Both the position numbers and the translations under genes were made by a program. Below, in pieces: positions 17,261 to 25,190 of a stretch of DNA of 27,323 nt. The notes beneath the pieces were generated by a model, which was not told where the DNA came from, did not search any database, and was given only the letters and a program-made list of their open reading frames with translations. The DNA lies in contig JAFDHB010000106.1 in assembly GCA_019308985.1 (NCBI GenBank), positions 1-27,323 of the forward strand, written 5' to 3'. Position 1 is the stretch's first letter. Every line of letters starts with the position of its first letter. This stretch comes from Deltaproteobacteria bacterium (GTDB taxonomy: Bacteria; Desulfobacterota; DSM-4660; Desulfatiglandales; HGW-15).

Positions 17261-18214
17261 CTATGTCCTGCGTGGCGACAGGAGCAGAAACCCCGTTTTC
17301 TCTTGCAGGGTCCCCATAATACCCTTTGGTGCCACCAGTATGATCGTGATGGCTATGATGCCCAATAACAACAGGCTGATATGACCGTACTCGGCCAGCC
17401 ACTGTGAAAGCAATACGTAGATAAATGTCCCTACTATAGGACCTTCAAGGGTCCCTATCCCTCCGATAATCACAATAAAGACGAGAACGACCGTCCAGTC
17501 TATGGCAAATGCCTTGTAAGGCTGAATAAATATCTGGAAGACATACAGTACCCCCGCGGTTGTCCCTGTGATAAAGGCTGCCACCAGAAAGCAAAACAAC
17601 TTTGACCGGAAGATCTCCACTCCCATTGTTTCGGAAGCCTCTTCATCATCTCTCATGGCCATAAGCCCCAATCCTATCTTTGAACGCAGAATAATATAGG
17701 ACACAGCCAAGGCCCCTGCCCCCATGATAAACGCCATATAATAGATGGTCGTCATGGACGGCGGATGTGACGGTTTGATAAAAAGGCCTGTTCCGTATTT
17801 TACGTATTTCCAGTTACTGAACCAAAGGAGCAACATCTCGGCAAAGATCCACGTGCCGATTGCGAAGTAGATCCCCTTCATTCTGAAGATAAAGAGAGAC
17901 ATGAACAGGGCAAGGAGAACCGAGAACAAACCCCCGATTAGTACGCTCAACCACACATAAATACCATAATAGTTGGTCAATATAGCCATTGCGTATCCGC
18001 TGAACCCAATGAAGGCCTGCTGACCCAGGGAAAGGAGCCCTGAATACCCTACCAGGAGGTTCCACATTTGGGACATGCCCAGGTACAGACAGTACAGGAG
18101 ACAGAAAAGGAGGACGTAGTCAGAACCCCAGACAGGGACTGTTACAAATACCAGGAACAGCAACCCAAGAACGTACCACCTGTATCTGAAAGACCCTTCC
18201 ATGATACCTCTCAT
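17261..18214 (-). CDS. livM: LIV-type ABC transporter permease, LivM
   Basis: A 317-residue inner-membrane permease with about eight to nine hydrophobic segments (for example WYVLGLLFLVFVTVPVW, LWLSVLIGG-type and VVLVFIVIIGGIGTLEGP). NLLVGYSGLLSLGQQAFIGFSGY is the characteristic LivM motif near the N-terminus and GGIGTLEGPIVGTF the C-terminal loop that contacts the ATPase. I start it at 18214, where ATGA overlaps the livH stop; an ATG four codons later with GAGAGG ahead is an alternative. The long upstream extension in the same frame is livH in another frame. It pairs with LivH to form the membrane channel. Confidence 0.92.
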   Translation of the reverse strand: MRGIMEGSFRYRWYVLGLLFLVFVTVPVWGSDYVLLFCLLYCLYLGMSQMWNLLVGYSGLLSLGQQAFIGFSGYAMAILTNYYGIYVWLSVLIGGLFSVLLALFMSLFIFRMKGIYFAIGTWIFAEMLLLWFSNWKYVKYGTGLFIKPSHPPSMTTIYYMAFIMGAGALAVSYIILRSKIGLGLMAMRDDEEASETMGVEIFRSKLFCFLVAAFITGTTAGVLYVFQIFIQPYKAFAIDWTVVLVFIVIIGGIGTLEGPIVGTFIYVLLSQWLAEYGHISLLLLGIIAITIILVAPKGIMGTLQEKTGFLLLSPRRT

Positions 18215-19074
18215 ATCTTCCCGAATAATCCCTGGGGTCTCATGCCAAGGATAAACAAGAGTACCCCATAACCAAAAAGCAACTGGTAACCCGGACCTGT
18301 AAAATGAGCACCCAGAAGCTGGGCCAGCGCCAATATCAGGCCACCTGCCAGGCATCCCTTCATGCTCCCCAGGCCGCCGATGATCATAACCCCCATTGCT
18401 ATTATGAGATACTGGGGCCCGGTGTGGGGATAAAAGGTAAAGGTCATACCCACGAGGACACCTGCCACGCCAGCCGTCATCATGGCGATCCCCATGGCAT
18501 AGGCATAGATTTTTCTGGTGTTTATCCCCATCAAACGCGCGGCGATCTCATCATCCGAGGCCGCCCTTATGGCACGCCCCATGTATGTATTCCTGAAAAA
18601 CATGTACATGGCCAGAATAACCAAACTCCCGAAGAGAAAATCAACCAGGTACAGGACTGGTAAATTCAATTTCTCTCCTAAGGAAACGGTCATGACTGAG
18701 AGGTTGGTCATCAGGCTCCTTGCGTCCGGGGTAAAGACCAGGAGCAGGAAATTCTGCACTATTATGGATAGGCCGAATGCCACAAGGAGGGGGGGTTCCA
18801 TCTCCTTTCCCAGCACACGGTTAAGGAGAAAGCCCTGGACAAAGAATCCCAAGAAAAACATGGCAGGCACAACCGCGATCAGGGTAACCAAAGGGCTTAG
18901 GCCCAACCAGGTCACCAGCACCAGGCTCAGATAACCCGCAAGGATCATCAGATCTCCGTGTGCCAGGTTGACCAGTTTGACGATCCCGAACATGGTTGTC
19001 ATGCCTATGGCGACAACTGCGTACAATCCCCCTAGCAAAATTCCGTTCAGGATCGGCTGCAAAAGATCAAACAT
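18211..19074 (-). CDS. livH: LIV-type ABC transporter permease, LivH
   Basis: A 287-residue permease, mostly hydrophobic. The opening MFDLLQPILNGILLGGLYAV and FGIVKLVNLAHGDLMILAGY are LivH hallmarks, and IIGGLGSMKGCLAGGLIL is the cytoplasmic coupling loop. I start it at the ATG at 19074 with GGGGGG 4-5 bases ahead; a TTG five codons earlier overlaps the livF stop and is less likely. It overlaps livM by the ATGA and follows livF by 11 bases, so the five transporter genes are one unit. Confidence 0.92.
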   Translation of the reverse strand: MFDLLQPILNGILLGGLYAVVAIGMTTMFGIVKLVNLAHGDLMILAGYLSLVLVTWLGLSPLVTLIAVVPAMFFLGFFVQGFLLNRVLGKEMEPPLLVAFGLSIIVQNFLLLVFTPDARSLMTNLSVMTVSLGEKLNLPVLYLVDFLFGSLVILAMYMFFRNTYMGRAIRAASDDEIAARLMGINTRKIYAYAMGIAMMTAGVAGVLVGMTFTFYPHTGPQYLIIAMGVMIIGGLGSMKGCLAGGLILALAQLLGAHFTGPGYQLLFGYGVLLFILGMRPQGLFGKI

Positions 19075-19085
19075 AAAGCCCCCCG

Positions 19086-19802
19086 TCAAATCCCAAAGTA
19101 AGCTTTCTTTACCTGCTCCTCACTCAGCGAGGAATGGTCTCCCTCGAGTACTACCCTTCCTTCCAGCATGATGTATGCCCGATGGGAGGCCCTCAAGCTT
19201 CTTTTTACGTCCTGCTCTACCAGGACTATGGTGACCCCGTCCTCGTTGATCCTGGTAAGCTGGCTGTAAATGGTCTTGATAACCAAGGGAGCCAGCCCAA
19301 GAGATACTTCGTCGCAGAGTATTATTTTCGGGTCTGACATCAAGGCACGCCCCAGGGCCAGCATTTGCTGCTCTCCCCCGCTCAAGGTAGTACCCATCTG
19401 CTTTTGCCGCGTCTTGAGGATCGGGAAAAGTTCATAGACCTTCAATAGGGTATCATCTCTCTTGGTCCGGGTTCTGGGAACGTAGGACCCCATGAAAAGG
19501 TTCTCAAAGACCGTAAGCCGCGGGAAAATCCGTCTTCCTTCAGGAACGAGGGTAATACCCCGTGGTACGGTCTCGTGTGGAGGAAACCCTTCAATCCTTT
19601 CCCCGAAAAGTTCTATGGTTCCCCTGGTAGGTTTCAAGATTCCTGAGATTGTGTTCAGGAGCGTGGATTTTCCCGCCCCGTTTGCCCCTATCACGGAAAC
19701 AATCTCTTTTTCCATGACCCGGATTGAGACACCCCATAGGGCCTGGAAGTCCTTGTAATGGACATCCAGGTCTTTAACGTCTAACGCGACCTCCCCAGGC
19801 AC
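19086..19802 (-). CDS. livF: LIV-type ABC transporter ATP-binding protein, LivF
   Basis: A 238-residue ATPase. I start it at the GTG at 19802, which overlaps the livG stop (TAGTG) and has AGGAGG just ahead; the longer frame upstream lies within livG. Walker A is GANGAGKST (39-47), the signature is LSGGEQQ (140-146), Walker B is ILCDE (161-165) with the switch region following. LVPEGRRIFPRLTVFENL is typical of LivF. Together with LivG it powers the importer. It is the only LivF in the window. Confidence 0.93.
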   Translation of the reverse strand: MPGEVALDVKDLDVHYKDFQALWGVSIRVMEKEIVSVIGANGAGKSTLLNTISGILKPTRGTIELFGERIEGFPPHETVPRGITLVPEGRRIFPRLTVFENLFMGSYVPRTRTKRDDTLLKVYELFPILKTRQKQMGTTLSGGEQQMLALGRALMSDPKIILCDEVSLGLAPLVIKTIYSQLTRINEDGVTIVLVEQDVKRSLRASHRAYIMLEGRVVLEGDHSSLSEEQVKKAYFGI

Positions 19803-20527
19803 TATTCCTCCTCCGCTCCCAGATAGCATTCGAGGACCTCTTTTGAATTCATGACTTCCGTAGGGTCGCCACAATTCAACCATCTTCCTTCTGCTATGGC
19901 AAGCAGTCTGTCCACCCCTTCAAACATCATCATCAGTATGTGTTCGATCCATATAATGGTGACCCCCTTCTTCTGTATCTCTTTTATGATTTTTAGGATT
20001 TGCCCCATTTCACCTTCTGTCAGACCTCCTGCGATCTCATCCAGGAGGATCAGGCTGGGGCGGGTGGCAAGTGCCCTGCCCAGCTCAAGGCGCTTCCTGT
20101 CAAGCAGGGGTAAACCACCGGCAAGGCGGTGCATATAGGCATGCAGCCCGATGAGGTCCAATATGTCATGAATCTCTGACCTGGCCTCTTTCTCTCTTAA
20201 TCCGCCTCCATGCACGGCACCCACCAGGAGATTTTCAAACACGCTCATCTTATCGAAGGGTCTGGGTATCTGGTAGGTCCTTCCGATGCCCTTTTGGCAC
20301 CTCTTTGCAGGAGATTGGTAGGTGATCTCTTCTCCTTTGAAGGTTATGGTTCCGGCATCAGGCTTTAAGAGGCCTGTCAAGAGGTTAAAGACCGTGGTTT
20401 TGCCTGCACCGTTTGGCCCCATCATCCCCAAGATCTCGCCTTCCCTCACCTCAAAGGACAGGTCATCCACGGCAACCAGGTTGCCGAAGCTCTTTCTCAA
20501 ATTCTTTGCCTCAAGAATATGAGTCAT
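19802..20527 (-). CDS. livG: LIV-type ABC transporter ATP-binding protein, LivG
   Basis: A 241-residue ATPase. The start at 20527 (MTHILEAKNLRKSFG) matches the normal LivG N-terminus; the frame extends 35 codons further but that part has no family resemblance. No strong ribosome site is seen. Walker A is GPNGAGKTT (37-45), IGRTYQIPRPF follows as in LivG, Walker B is LILLDE (159-164). The signature region reads LAGGLPLLDRKRLE (135-148) rather than LSGGQ, a variant seen in one LivG subgroup. It is the first gene of the importer operon, downstream of repeat copy C and tetR. Confidence 0.92.
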   Translation of the reverse strand: MTHILEAKNLRKSFGNLVAVDDLSFEVREGEILGMMGPNGAGKTTVFNLLTGLLKPDAGTITFKGEEITYQSPAKRCQKGIGRTYQIPRPFDKMSVFENLLVGAVHGGGLREKEARSEIHDILDLIGLHAYMHRLAGGLPLLDRKRLELGRALATRPSLILLDEIAGGLTEGEMGQILKIIKEIQKKGVTIIWIEHILMMMFEGVDRLLAIAEGRWLNCGDPTEVMNSKEVLECYLGAEEE

Positions 20528-20683
20528 AGTATCTGTCCGTGGCTCTCCAGAAAACTCCTGGAGTGAGAAAGAGGCCTGGGGAAGCCGGCCGTGGCAAACT
20601 GTTCTACCGTAATCAAGGCTCCTAGGGCTCACTCCGCCTGAATTCTGGAGCGGCTTACCTCAATGGCGCTTTGGAATTCACTA

Positions 20684-20840
20684 TTGATGGCTTCGCAAAA
20701 AGTCCAATTTCTGCGTTGCGCTTCATCTCCTTGTGATTGCGGCGTACACTAAGTACGCCTCATCACACGAGATTCGCGCGCCTTGAACTTGAAGCTTTTT
20801 ACTTTGCCATCCCAATTTCGACTTTTTGCGAGTTCGTCAC
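20684..20840 (-). repeat. TA-type palindromic repeat element, copy C (complete)
   Basis: A complete 157-bp copy with TA on both sides (20682-20683 and 20841-20842). The ends are GATGGCTTCGCAAAAAGTC and, inverted, GACGAACTCGCAAAAAGTC; the T-to-C change at the same place in both arms keeps the arms matched. The centre has the long hairpin around GGCGTAC/GTACGCC. The last codons and stop of the TetR gene lie within it. Confidence 0.88.
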
Positions 20841-21473
20841 TATTCCTTCTAGAAATATACGGGCACAATCGCTGCTTAGTTTTTCAAGGCTCACAAAATC
20901 CATCTCTTTCAAGACATTCTTGTAGATTACAAGGTTTGAAATCATGGCCTGATAAGCAAAAATTACAGTCCTGTAATCCAGGGACCTGAATGCCCCTTCC
21001 TTTATCCTTTGCCTTACGTATTCGGCCAGCCGGCTCATCATCAGGGTATCCTTCTTGTGGAAGTGGACCCTGTGAAAATGATCTTCCTTGAGACGGGCAT
21101 ACATGAGAATCTTGAAGATCTCCCTATCCCTCTTCTTTGAGGTATGATGCAGGATGTGGGAAGCAAATGCCTTGAACACCGCGAAATCGTCTCTCTCTCT
21201 GATAGGGACTTCCAGGTCCTGATCCAGGGGATGGCTCTGGTATGCTATCTCCGCTATAGCCTCGTAGACGCCTTGTTTTGAACCGAACAACTGTATGACC
21301 CTGGTTCGGCTTATCCCTACCCTGTCGGCGATGTCATCCAGGGTAGTCTCGTTATATCCCTTTTTGGCAAAGAGCACACGGGCGGCATCGAGGACCTGCG
21401 ACCTTCGATTCTCTGATGAAAGCTTCTCCTTGTTCCTTTCCTTTGCCAATTTCCGTCTCCCGGCTCCAAACAC
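20799..21473 (-). CDS. TetR-family transcriptional regulator
   Basis: A regulator of about 216-224 residues. The N-terminal helix-turn-helix is clear: VLDAARVLFAKKGYNETTLDDIADRVGISRTRVIQLFGSK is the family pattern in pieces (LFAKKGYNETTLDDIA, then VGISRTRVIQLFGSK). The rest is helical, ligand-binding type. Two starts are possible: GTG at 21473, without a ribosome site, or TTG at 21449 with GGGAG 7 bases ahead; a TTGACA box at 21493-21498 would place the transcript start so that the TTG fits better. The last 13 or so residues (VTNSQKVEIGMAK) are encoded by repeat copy C. It probably controls the transporter and degradation genes and itself through the palindrome at 21506-21523; the ligand may be an aromatic or acyl-CoA. 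Confidence 0.9.
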   Translation of the reverse strand: MFGAGRRKLAKERNKEKLSSENRRSQVLDAARVLFAKKGYNETTLDDIADRVGISRTRVIQLFGSKQGVYEAIAEIAYQSHPLDQDLEVPIRERDDFAVFKAFASHILHHTSKKRDREIFKILMYARLKEDHFHRVHFHKKDTLMMSRLAEYVRQRIKEGAFRSLDYRTVIFAYQAMISNLVIYKNVLKEMDFVSLEKLSSDCARIFLEGIVTNSQKVEIGMAK

Positions 21474-21492
21474 TATGCGGAAAACAACCGGA

Positions 21493-21498
21493 TGTCAA
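21493..21498 (-). promoter_or_regulatory. Candidate -35 box for the tetR promoter
   Basis: The minus strand reads TTGACA, a perfect -35 match, followed after 17 bases by TAGTGT, a poor -10. If used, transcription would start near 21463 and the TTG at 21449 would be the first codon. Confidence 0.4.
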
Positions 21499-21505
21499 TA
21501 TTTTT

Positions 21506-21523
21506 TTACTAACGGGTTAGTAA
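21506..21523. promoter_or_regulatory. Candidate TetR operator palindrome
   Basis: TTACTAACGGGTTAGTAA is a perfect 8-base inverted repeat around two central bases, the usual form of a TetR-family operator. It lies in the divergent region between the tetR start and the plus-strand DUF1445 and transporter genes, just upstream of the TTGACA box. I found no other copy in the window. Confidence 0.65.
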
Positions 21524-21752
21524 GTTCTGTGGCTTCCACGTTCATGCCTGTATCTCGGGGACCCTCATGGCAGGCGGTTGTGCGGGCAGGGGTTGCTACG
21601 CCGCAATCCCGTCGAAAATCCAGGCGACGGCCTCTGGTGCCGACATGGGATAAGGATCTTGAAACATGTTCTTCATCGTGGTATTTTCCACCGGAAACAA
21701 GAGGTTGATCCCAAGCTCGTTGTCATCTGTCCGAGCCGGGAAGGCATATCAA

Positions 21753-22538
21753 GTGACAAAAAAAGAACTGAAACCTCCGCAATTACGACAGGAGATAAGG
21801 GCTGGAAAATGGGTCGGTCCCACCAGCGGCGCTGCCCGGGGCTGGGTTCAAGCCAACCTCGTGATGGTCCCACGTGATGTGGCCCTTGATTTTCTGATCT
21901 TCTGCGTTAGAAATCCAAGGCCCTGCCCTATCCTGGATGTCCTTGAAGCAGGTACCGTGGAGCCAAGAATAGCGCCAGGCGCTGATATCCGGCGTGATCT
22001 ACCCGGGTACCGGGTATTCGAAGAAGGCGAATTAAGGCATGAAGTGGAAGACGTGACCGAAATCTTCCATGACGAAATGGTCAGTTTTCTCCTCGGGTGC
22101 AGTTTCTCCTTTGAAAACGCCCTCCTGGCGGCTGGATTGCCTGTACGGAACCTGGAGGAAGGGAAGAACGTTTCCATGTATATCACAAATCGTGACTGCG
22201 TGCCCGCCGGGCCCTTTTCAGCCCCCCTGGTGGTATCCATGAGACCCATGAAGCCCCATGAGGCAATACGTGCCACGCAGATTACCACGAGGTTCCATCT
22301 CACTCATGGAGCACCGGTCCATCTCGGCTCCCCGGAAAATCTCGGTATCAAGGACTTGGCCCGGCCGGACTTTGGTGACCCTGTTTCTATGAGGGAGAAT
22401 GAAATCCCTGTTTTTTGGGCCTGCGGAGTGACCGCCATTCTTGCTGCAACAGCGAGCCCCATCCCGCTTGTGATTACCCACGCCCCTGGGCACATGTTCG
22501 TAACCGATCTCAAGGACGAAACTCTTACCTTGTTGTAA
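21753..22538 (+). CDS. DUF1445 (D-glutamate cyclase-like / putative hydro-lyase) family protein
   Basis: A 261-residue protein of PF07286. I choose the GTG at 21753, with GGGAAGG about 8 bases ahead; the frame is open upstream to an ATG at 21666 but that part does not resemble the family. Family motifs are present in order: VGPTSGAARGWVQANLV (21-37), CVRNPRPCP (51-59), ADIRRDLPGYRVFEEG, FLLGCSFSFENALL, VSMRPM, THGAPVH, PVFWACGVTA and HAPGHM near the C-terminus. The conserved cysteines and histidines of the family are retained. Characterised relatives cyclise D-glutamate to 5-oxoproline, most members are unassigned. It is divergent from tetR and 244 bases before the second importer, so it may act on the imported compound. 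Confidence 0.88.
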   Translation: MTKKELKPPQLRQEIRAGKWVGPTSGAARGWVQANLVMVPRDVALDFLIFCVRNPRPCPILDVLEAGTVEPRIAPGADIRRDLPGYRVFEEGELRHEVEDVTEIFHDEMVSFLLGCSFSFENALLAAGLPVRNLEEGKNVSMYITNRDCVPAGPFSAPLVVSMRPMKPHEAIRATQITTRFHLTHGAPVHLGSPENLGIKDLARPDFGDPVSMRENEIPVFWACGVTAILAATASPIPLVITHAPGHMFVTDLKDETLTLL

Positions 22539-22782
22539 AATCCTGACTCCCAACCGAGACCAAAGGCCTAATCCCCGACCAGGATCAAGGCCCTGAAAAG
22601 CAAAAATTTTGGTTTGCTACCTGCCGCCAAAATGTGGTATTTGTTAATGCAGAGGCGGCCTTGGATGTACCCCGGCAGCCTCGGGAGCCTACCAGGGAGA
22701 TGGGCGAAGGGACACAGGTATACGGGCTTCAGGTTTATTAACCCCCTATCCGTAAACTCCTAACCGTAAAGGAGGAAGGGAA
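22539..22782. other. Intergenic region before second importer
   Basis: No open frame with family resemblance is seen. It holds a short inverted TTTTGG/CCAAAA pair (about 22608-22633) and, at its end, the AGGAGG ribosome site of the binding-protein gene. A promoter for the livK-H-M-G set is expected here but I cannot point to clear boxes. Confidence 0.4.
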
Positions 22783-24096
22783 ATGAAGTCAGTTCTTAGG
22801 TTCGGCACGTTTTTTGGGTGTGTTTTCGCAATCTTGATGCTCCTGTTTCCCCCTGGCGGTCTTGCAGCAGGCGAAATCAAGATCGGGGTGATCTACCCTC
22901 TAACCGGAGGAGCCGCGGCTGCCGGGCGTGAACTCAGGGCCGGTGCCGAGTTGGCTGCAAAAATCGCTAATACTGTTATGGCTGACCTCCCCATGACTAT
23001 GGCAAGGAACAGTGGCATCAAGAGTCTCGGGGGCGCAAAGATCAAACTGATTTTCAAGGATCATGAAGGGAATCCCACCTTGGGTGCTGACCTGGCCAAG
23101 AAGCTTATCCTGGATGATAAGGTTGATGGGATCCTGGGCTGTTACCATAGCTCGGTCACCAAGACGGTAAGTGCCGTATGCGAACAATATGGAGTTCCCA
23201 TGATAAACGGGACCTCTACCTCTCCTGCATTGACCAAGCGGGGCTTCAAGTGGTTTTGGCGAACCACACCCCATGATAGGTGGTTTACCAAAGACCTCTT
23301 TGAACTGCTGAAAGGCCTCACAGAGGGAAAGGTCGGAGGTGTCGGGGCCGTTCCCAAGAAGGAAATCATGAACCTGGCATCAGCCTGTGAAAAGACCGAA
23401 TGGGGTTCCCACGTCTCCGGCCTCATAGAGAGCTTTGCCAAGGAGTATGGCTTTAATCTCAGGAAGTCCCTCCTCTATGCTGCCAAGTCGGCCGATCTTT
23501 CCAGCGAGGTACGTTCCCTCAAGGCCTCCAGGGCCGACGTATTGCTTTTCGCCTCTTACACTTCAGACGCCATTCTCATGGTCAAGACCCTGAAAGCCCA
23601 AAGGGTCCGCCCCAAGATCATCTGGGGTCAAGATGCCGGATTCGAGAAACCTGAATTCCGCAGCACCCTTGGAGATGCCATCACAGGGATTTTGACCAGG
23701 ACCGTGTTCCTCCCCAAGGTAGTGGAAATCAAGGCCCTTGCCGGAAAAGTGAATGCCCTTTACAAGGCCAAGACAGGAAATGACCTCGGTGGCGCTTCGG
23801 CGCGCGCCTTTACCGGCGTACAGACATGGGTCCATGTGTTGGAGAAGGCCGGTTCCACAAAGCCCGCCGCGATCCAGCAGGCAGCCAACTCGATCAATAT
23901 ACCGGGCAGAGAACTGGTCGTACCCTGGACGGGCATCAAATTTTCAACCTCGGGTGAAGAGCTTGGCCAGAACGTCCTCGGATCCGGCCTGATCGGGCAA
24001 TACCAGAAAGGCCCGGACGGAAAAATCGGACTTGAAATCATTTATCCCTTTGATGTCGCTTCGGCAGACATGATTTTCCCATTCCCTGGTTATTGA
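22783..24096 (+). CDS. livK: Sec-exported LIV-type ABC transporter substrate-binding protein
   Basis: A 437-residue Peripla_BP_6 protein. The N-terminus is a Sec signal peptide (basic MKSVLR, hydrophobic FGCVFAILMLLF, cleavage after LAA near residue 29). The mature protein opens EIKIGVIYPLTGGAAAAGRE, and DKVDGILGCYHSSVTKTVS and PMINGTSTSPALT are typical of the family's ligand-binding lobe. AGGAGG lies 8 bases ahead of the ATG. It is only distantly similar to the Tat-exported protein at 15892, so the two importers probably carry different substrates. It heads the second transporter set. Confidence 0.93.
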   Translation: MKSVLRFGTFFGCVFAILMLLFPPGGLAAGEIKIGVIYPLTGGAAAAGRELRAGAELAAKIANTVMADLPMTMARNSGIKSLGGAKIKLIFKDHEGNPTLGADLAKKLILDDKVDGILGCYHSSVTKTVSAVCEQYGVPMINGTSTSPALTKRGFKWFWRTTPHDRWFTKDLFELLKGLTEGKVGGVGAVPKKEIMNLASACEKTEWGSHVSGLIESFAKEYGFNLRKSLLYAAKSADLSSEVRSLKASRADVLLFASYTSDAILMVKTLKAQRVRPKIIWGQDAGFEKPEFRSTLGDAITGILTRTVFLPKVVEIKALAGKVNALYKAKTGNDLGGASARAFTGVQTWVHVLEKAGSTKPAAIQQAANSINIPGRELVVPWTGIKFSTSGEELGQNVLGSGLIGQYQKGPDGKIGLEIIYPFDVASADMIFPFPGY

Positions 24097-24275
24097 CCAC
24101 CTCATCGACCCAACTTGCTCTTCCCGTTCCCCCTTCCTACTCAAGGGAGGGGGTACAGGTATCCTCGGAGAGCGCTGGGAAAACGCTTTGATGTGACGAC
24201 GACGCAGTTCTTTGGACCCCCCCAGCGCGGGGAGAACGGTGTTTTCGGGCACCCCCCTGACAGGAAGTTGTCCTT

Positions 24276-25190
24276 ATGGATATTCTTATTAGTTCCCTTG
24301 CAGCAGGCCTTTTGATAGGCATGGTCCTGGCACTTGTCGCCCTGGGTCTCACGATCATTTTTGGGGTCATGGATATCGTGAACTTCGCCCACGGCGAATT
24401 TCTCATGGTGGGGATGTATACAGGGCTCCTGACAGCCAAGGGCATGGGAGTAGATCCCCTCTTCACTTTGCCCATCGCGGCGGCGGTCGGCTTTACCCTA
24501 GGGGTCCTTTGCTATGTGGGCTTTGTCAAGTTCCTGCTCCGGGGTCCGATGGTGGCCCAGCTACTTGGAACCTTCGGTCTCATGTTGTTCTTGAGAAACC
24601 TGGCCCTGTTGATCTTCGGTTCCGAGGACAGGGCACTTCATCACGGGATACTGGTCGACAGGAGCTTTGATCTTGGAATGGGGGTCATTATCCCGGCAAC
24701 AAAGCTGGCGGCGGCAGGGCTCTCTGTGGCGGCTTTTTGGGCGGTATGGATCCTCATGAACCGGACAAAGACCGGCAAGGCACTGACTGCCACCGCTTTA
24801 AACGCGCAGGGGGCGCGGTACATGGGTATACCCACGGAGCGAATGAACGCCATGGCGTGGGGGATAGGAGGAGCCTCGGTAACTATTGCAGGGGCATTGA
24901 TTGTAAATTTCTGGTCCGTGAACCCGTTCATAGGGCTCCTTTTCACCATGATCGCCTTTGCAATTGTGGCGCTTGGGGGTTTTGGCAGTGTTCCCGGAGC
25001 CTTTTTCGCCGGCCTCATTGTGGGCCTCATTACGGAAATTCCCGGCATCTGGGACTTTTTCACCTATACTTTCAATATGGAGTGGATGGCTGATGTGCCC
25101 ATGACTTCATTCAAGTACATGTGGGTCTACCTGGCCTATTTCATCATCGTGGTAGTCCGCCCAAGGGGACTCTTTGGATGGAAGCGATAA
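24276..25190 (+). CDS. livH: LIV-type ABC transporter permease, LivH (second importer)
   Basis: A 304-residue permease. MDILISSLAAGLLIGMVLALV and FGVMDIVNFAHGEFLMVGMY are LivH hallmarks; GGFGSVPGAFFAGLIVGL is the coupling loop. AGGAAG lies about 12 bases before the ATG. It is separated from livK by 179 bases that include an imperfect C-rich/G-rich stem (about 24127-24155), which could reduce transcription beyond the binding protein. It overlaps livM by 13 bases. Confidence 0.92.
   Translation: MDILISSLAAGLLIGMVLALVALGLTIIFGVMDIVNFAHGEFLMVGMYTGLLTAKGMGVDPLFTLPIAAAVGFTLGVLCYVGFVKFLLRGPMVAQLLGTFGLMLFLRNLALLIFGSEDRALHHGILVDRSFDLGMGVIIPATKLAAAGLSVAAFWAVWILMNRTKTGKALTATALNAQGARYMGIPTERMNAMAWGIGGASVTIAGALIVNFWSVNPFIGLLFTMIAFAIVALGGFGSVPGAFFAGLIVGLITEIPGIWDFFTYTFNMEWMADVPMTSFKYMWVYLAYFIIVVVRPRGLFGWKR

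Noticed and set aside
24127..24155. Rho-independent terminator after the second livK
   Set aside because: The C-rich/G-rich stem is imperfect and has no following T run, so I mention it only as a possible weak attenuator.
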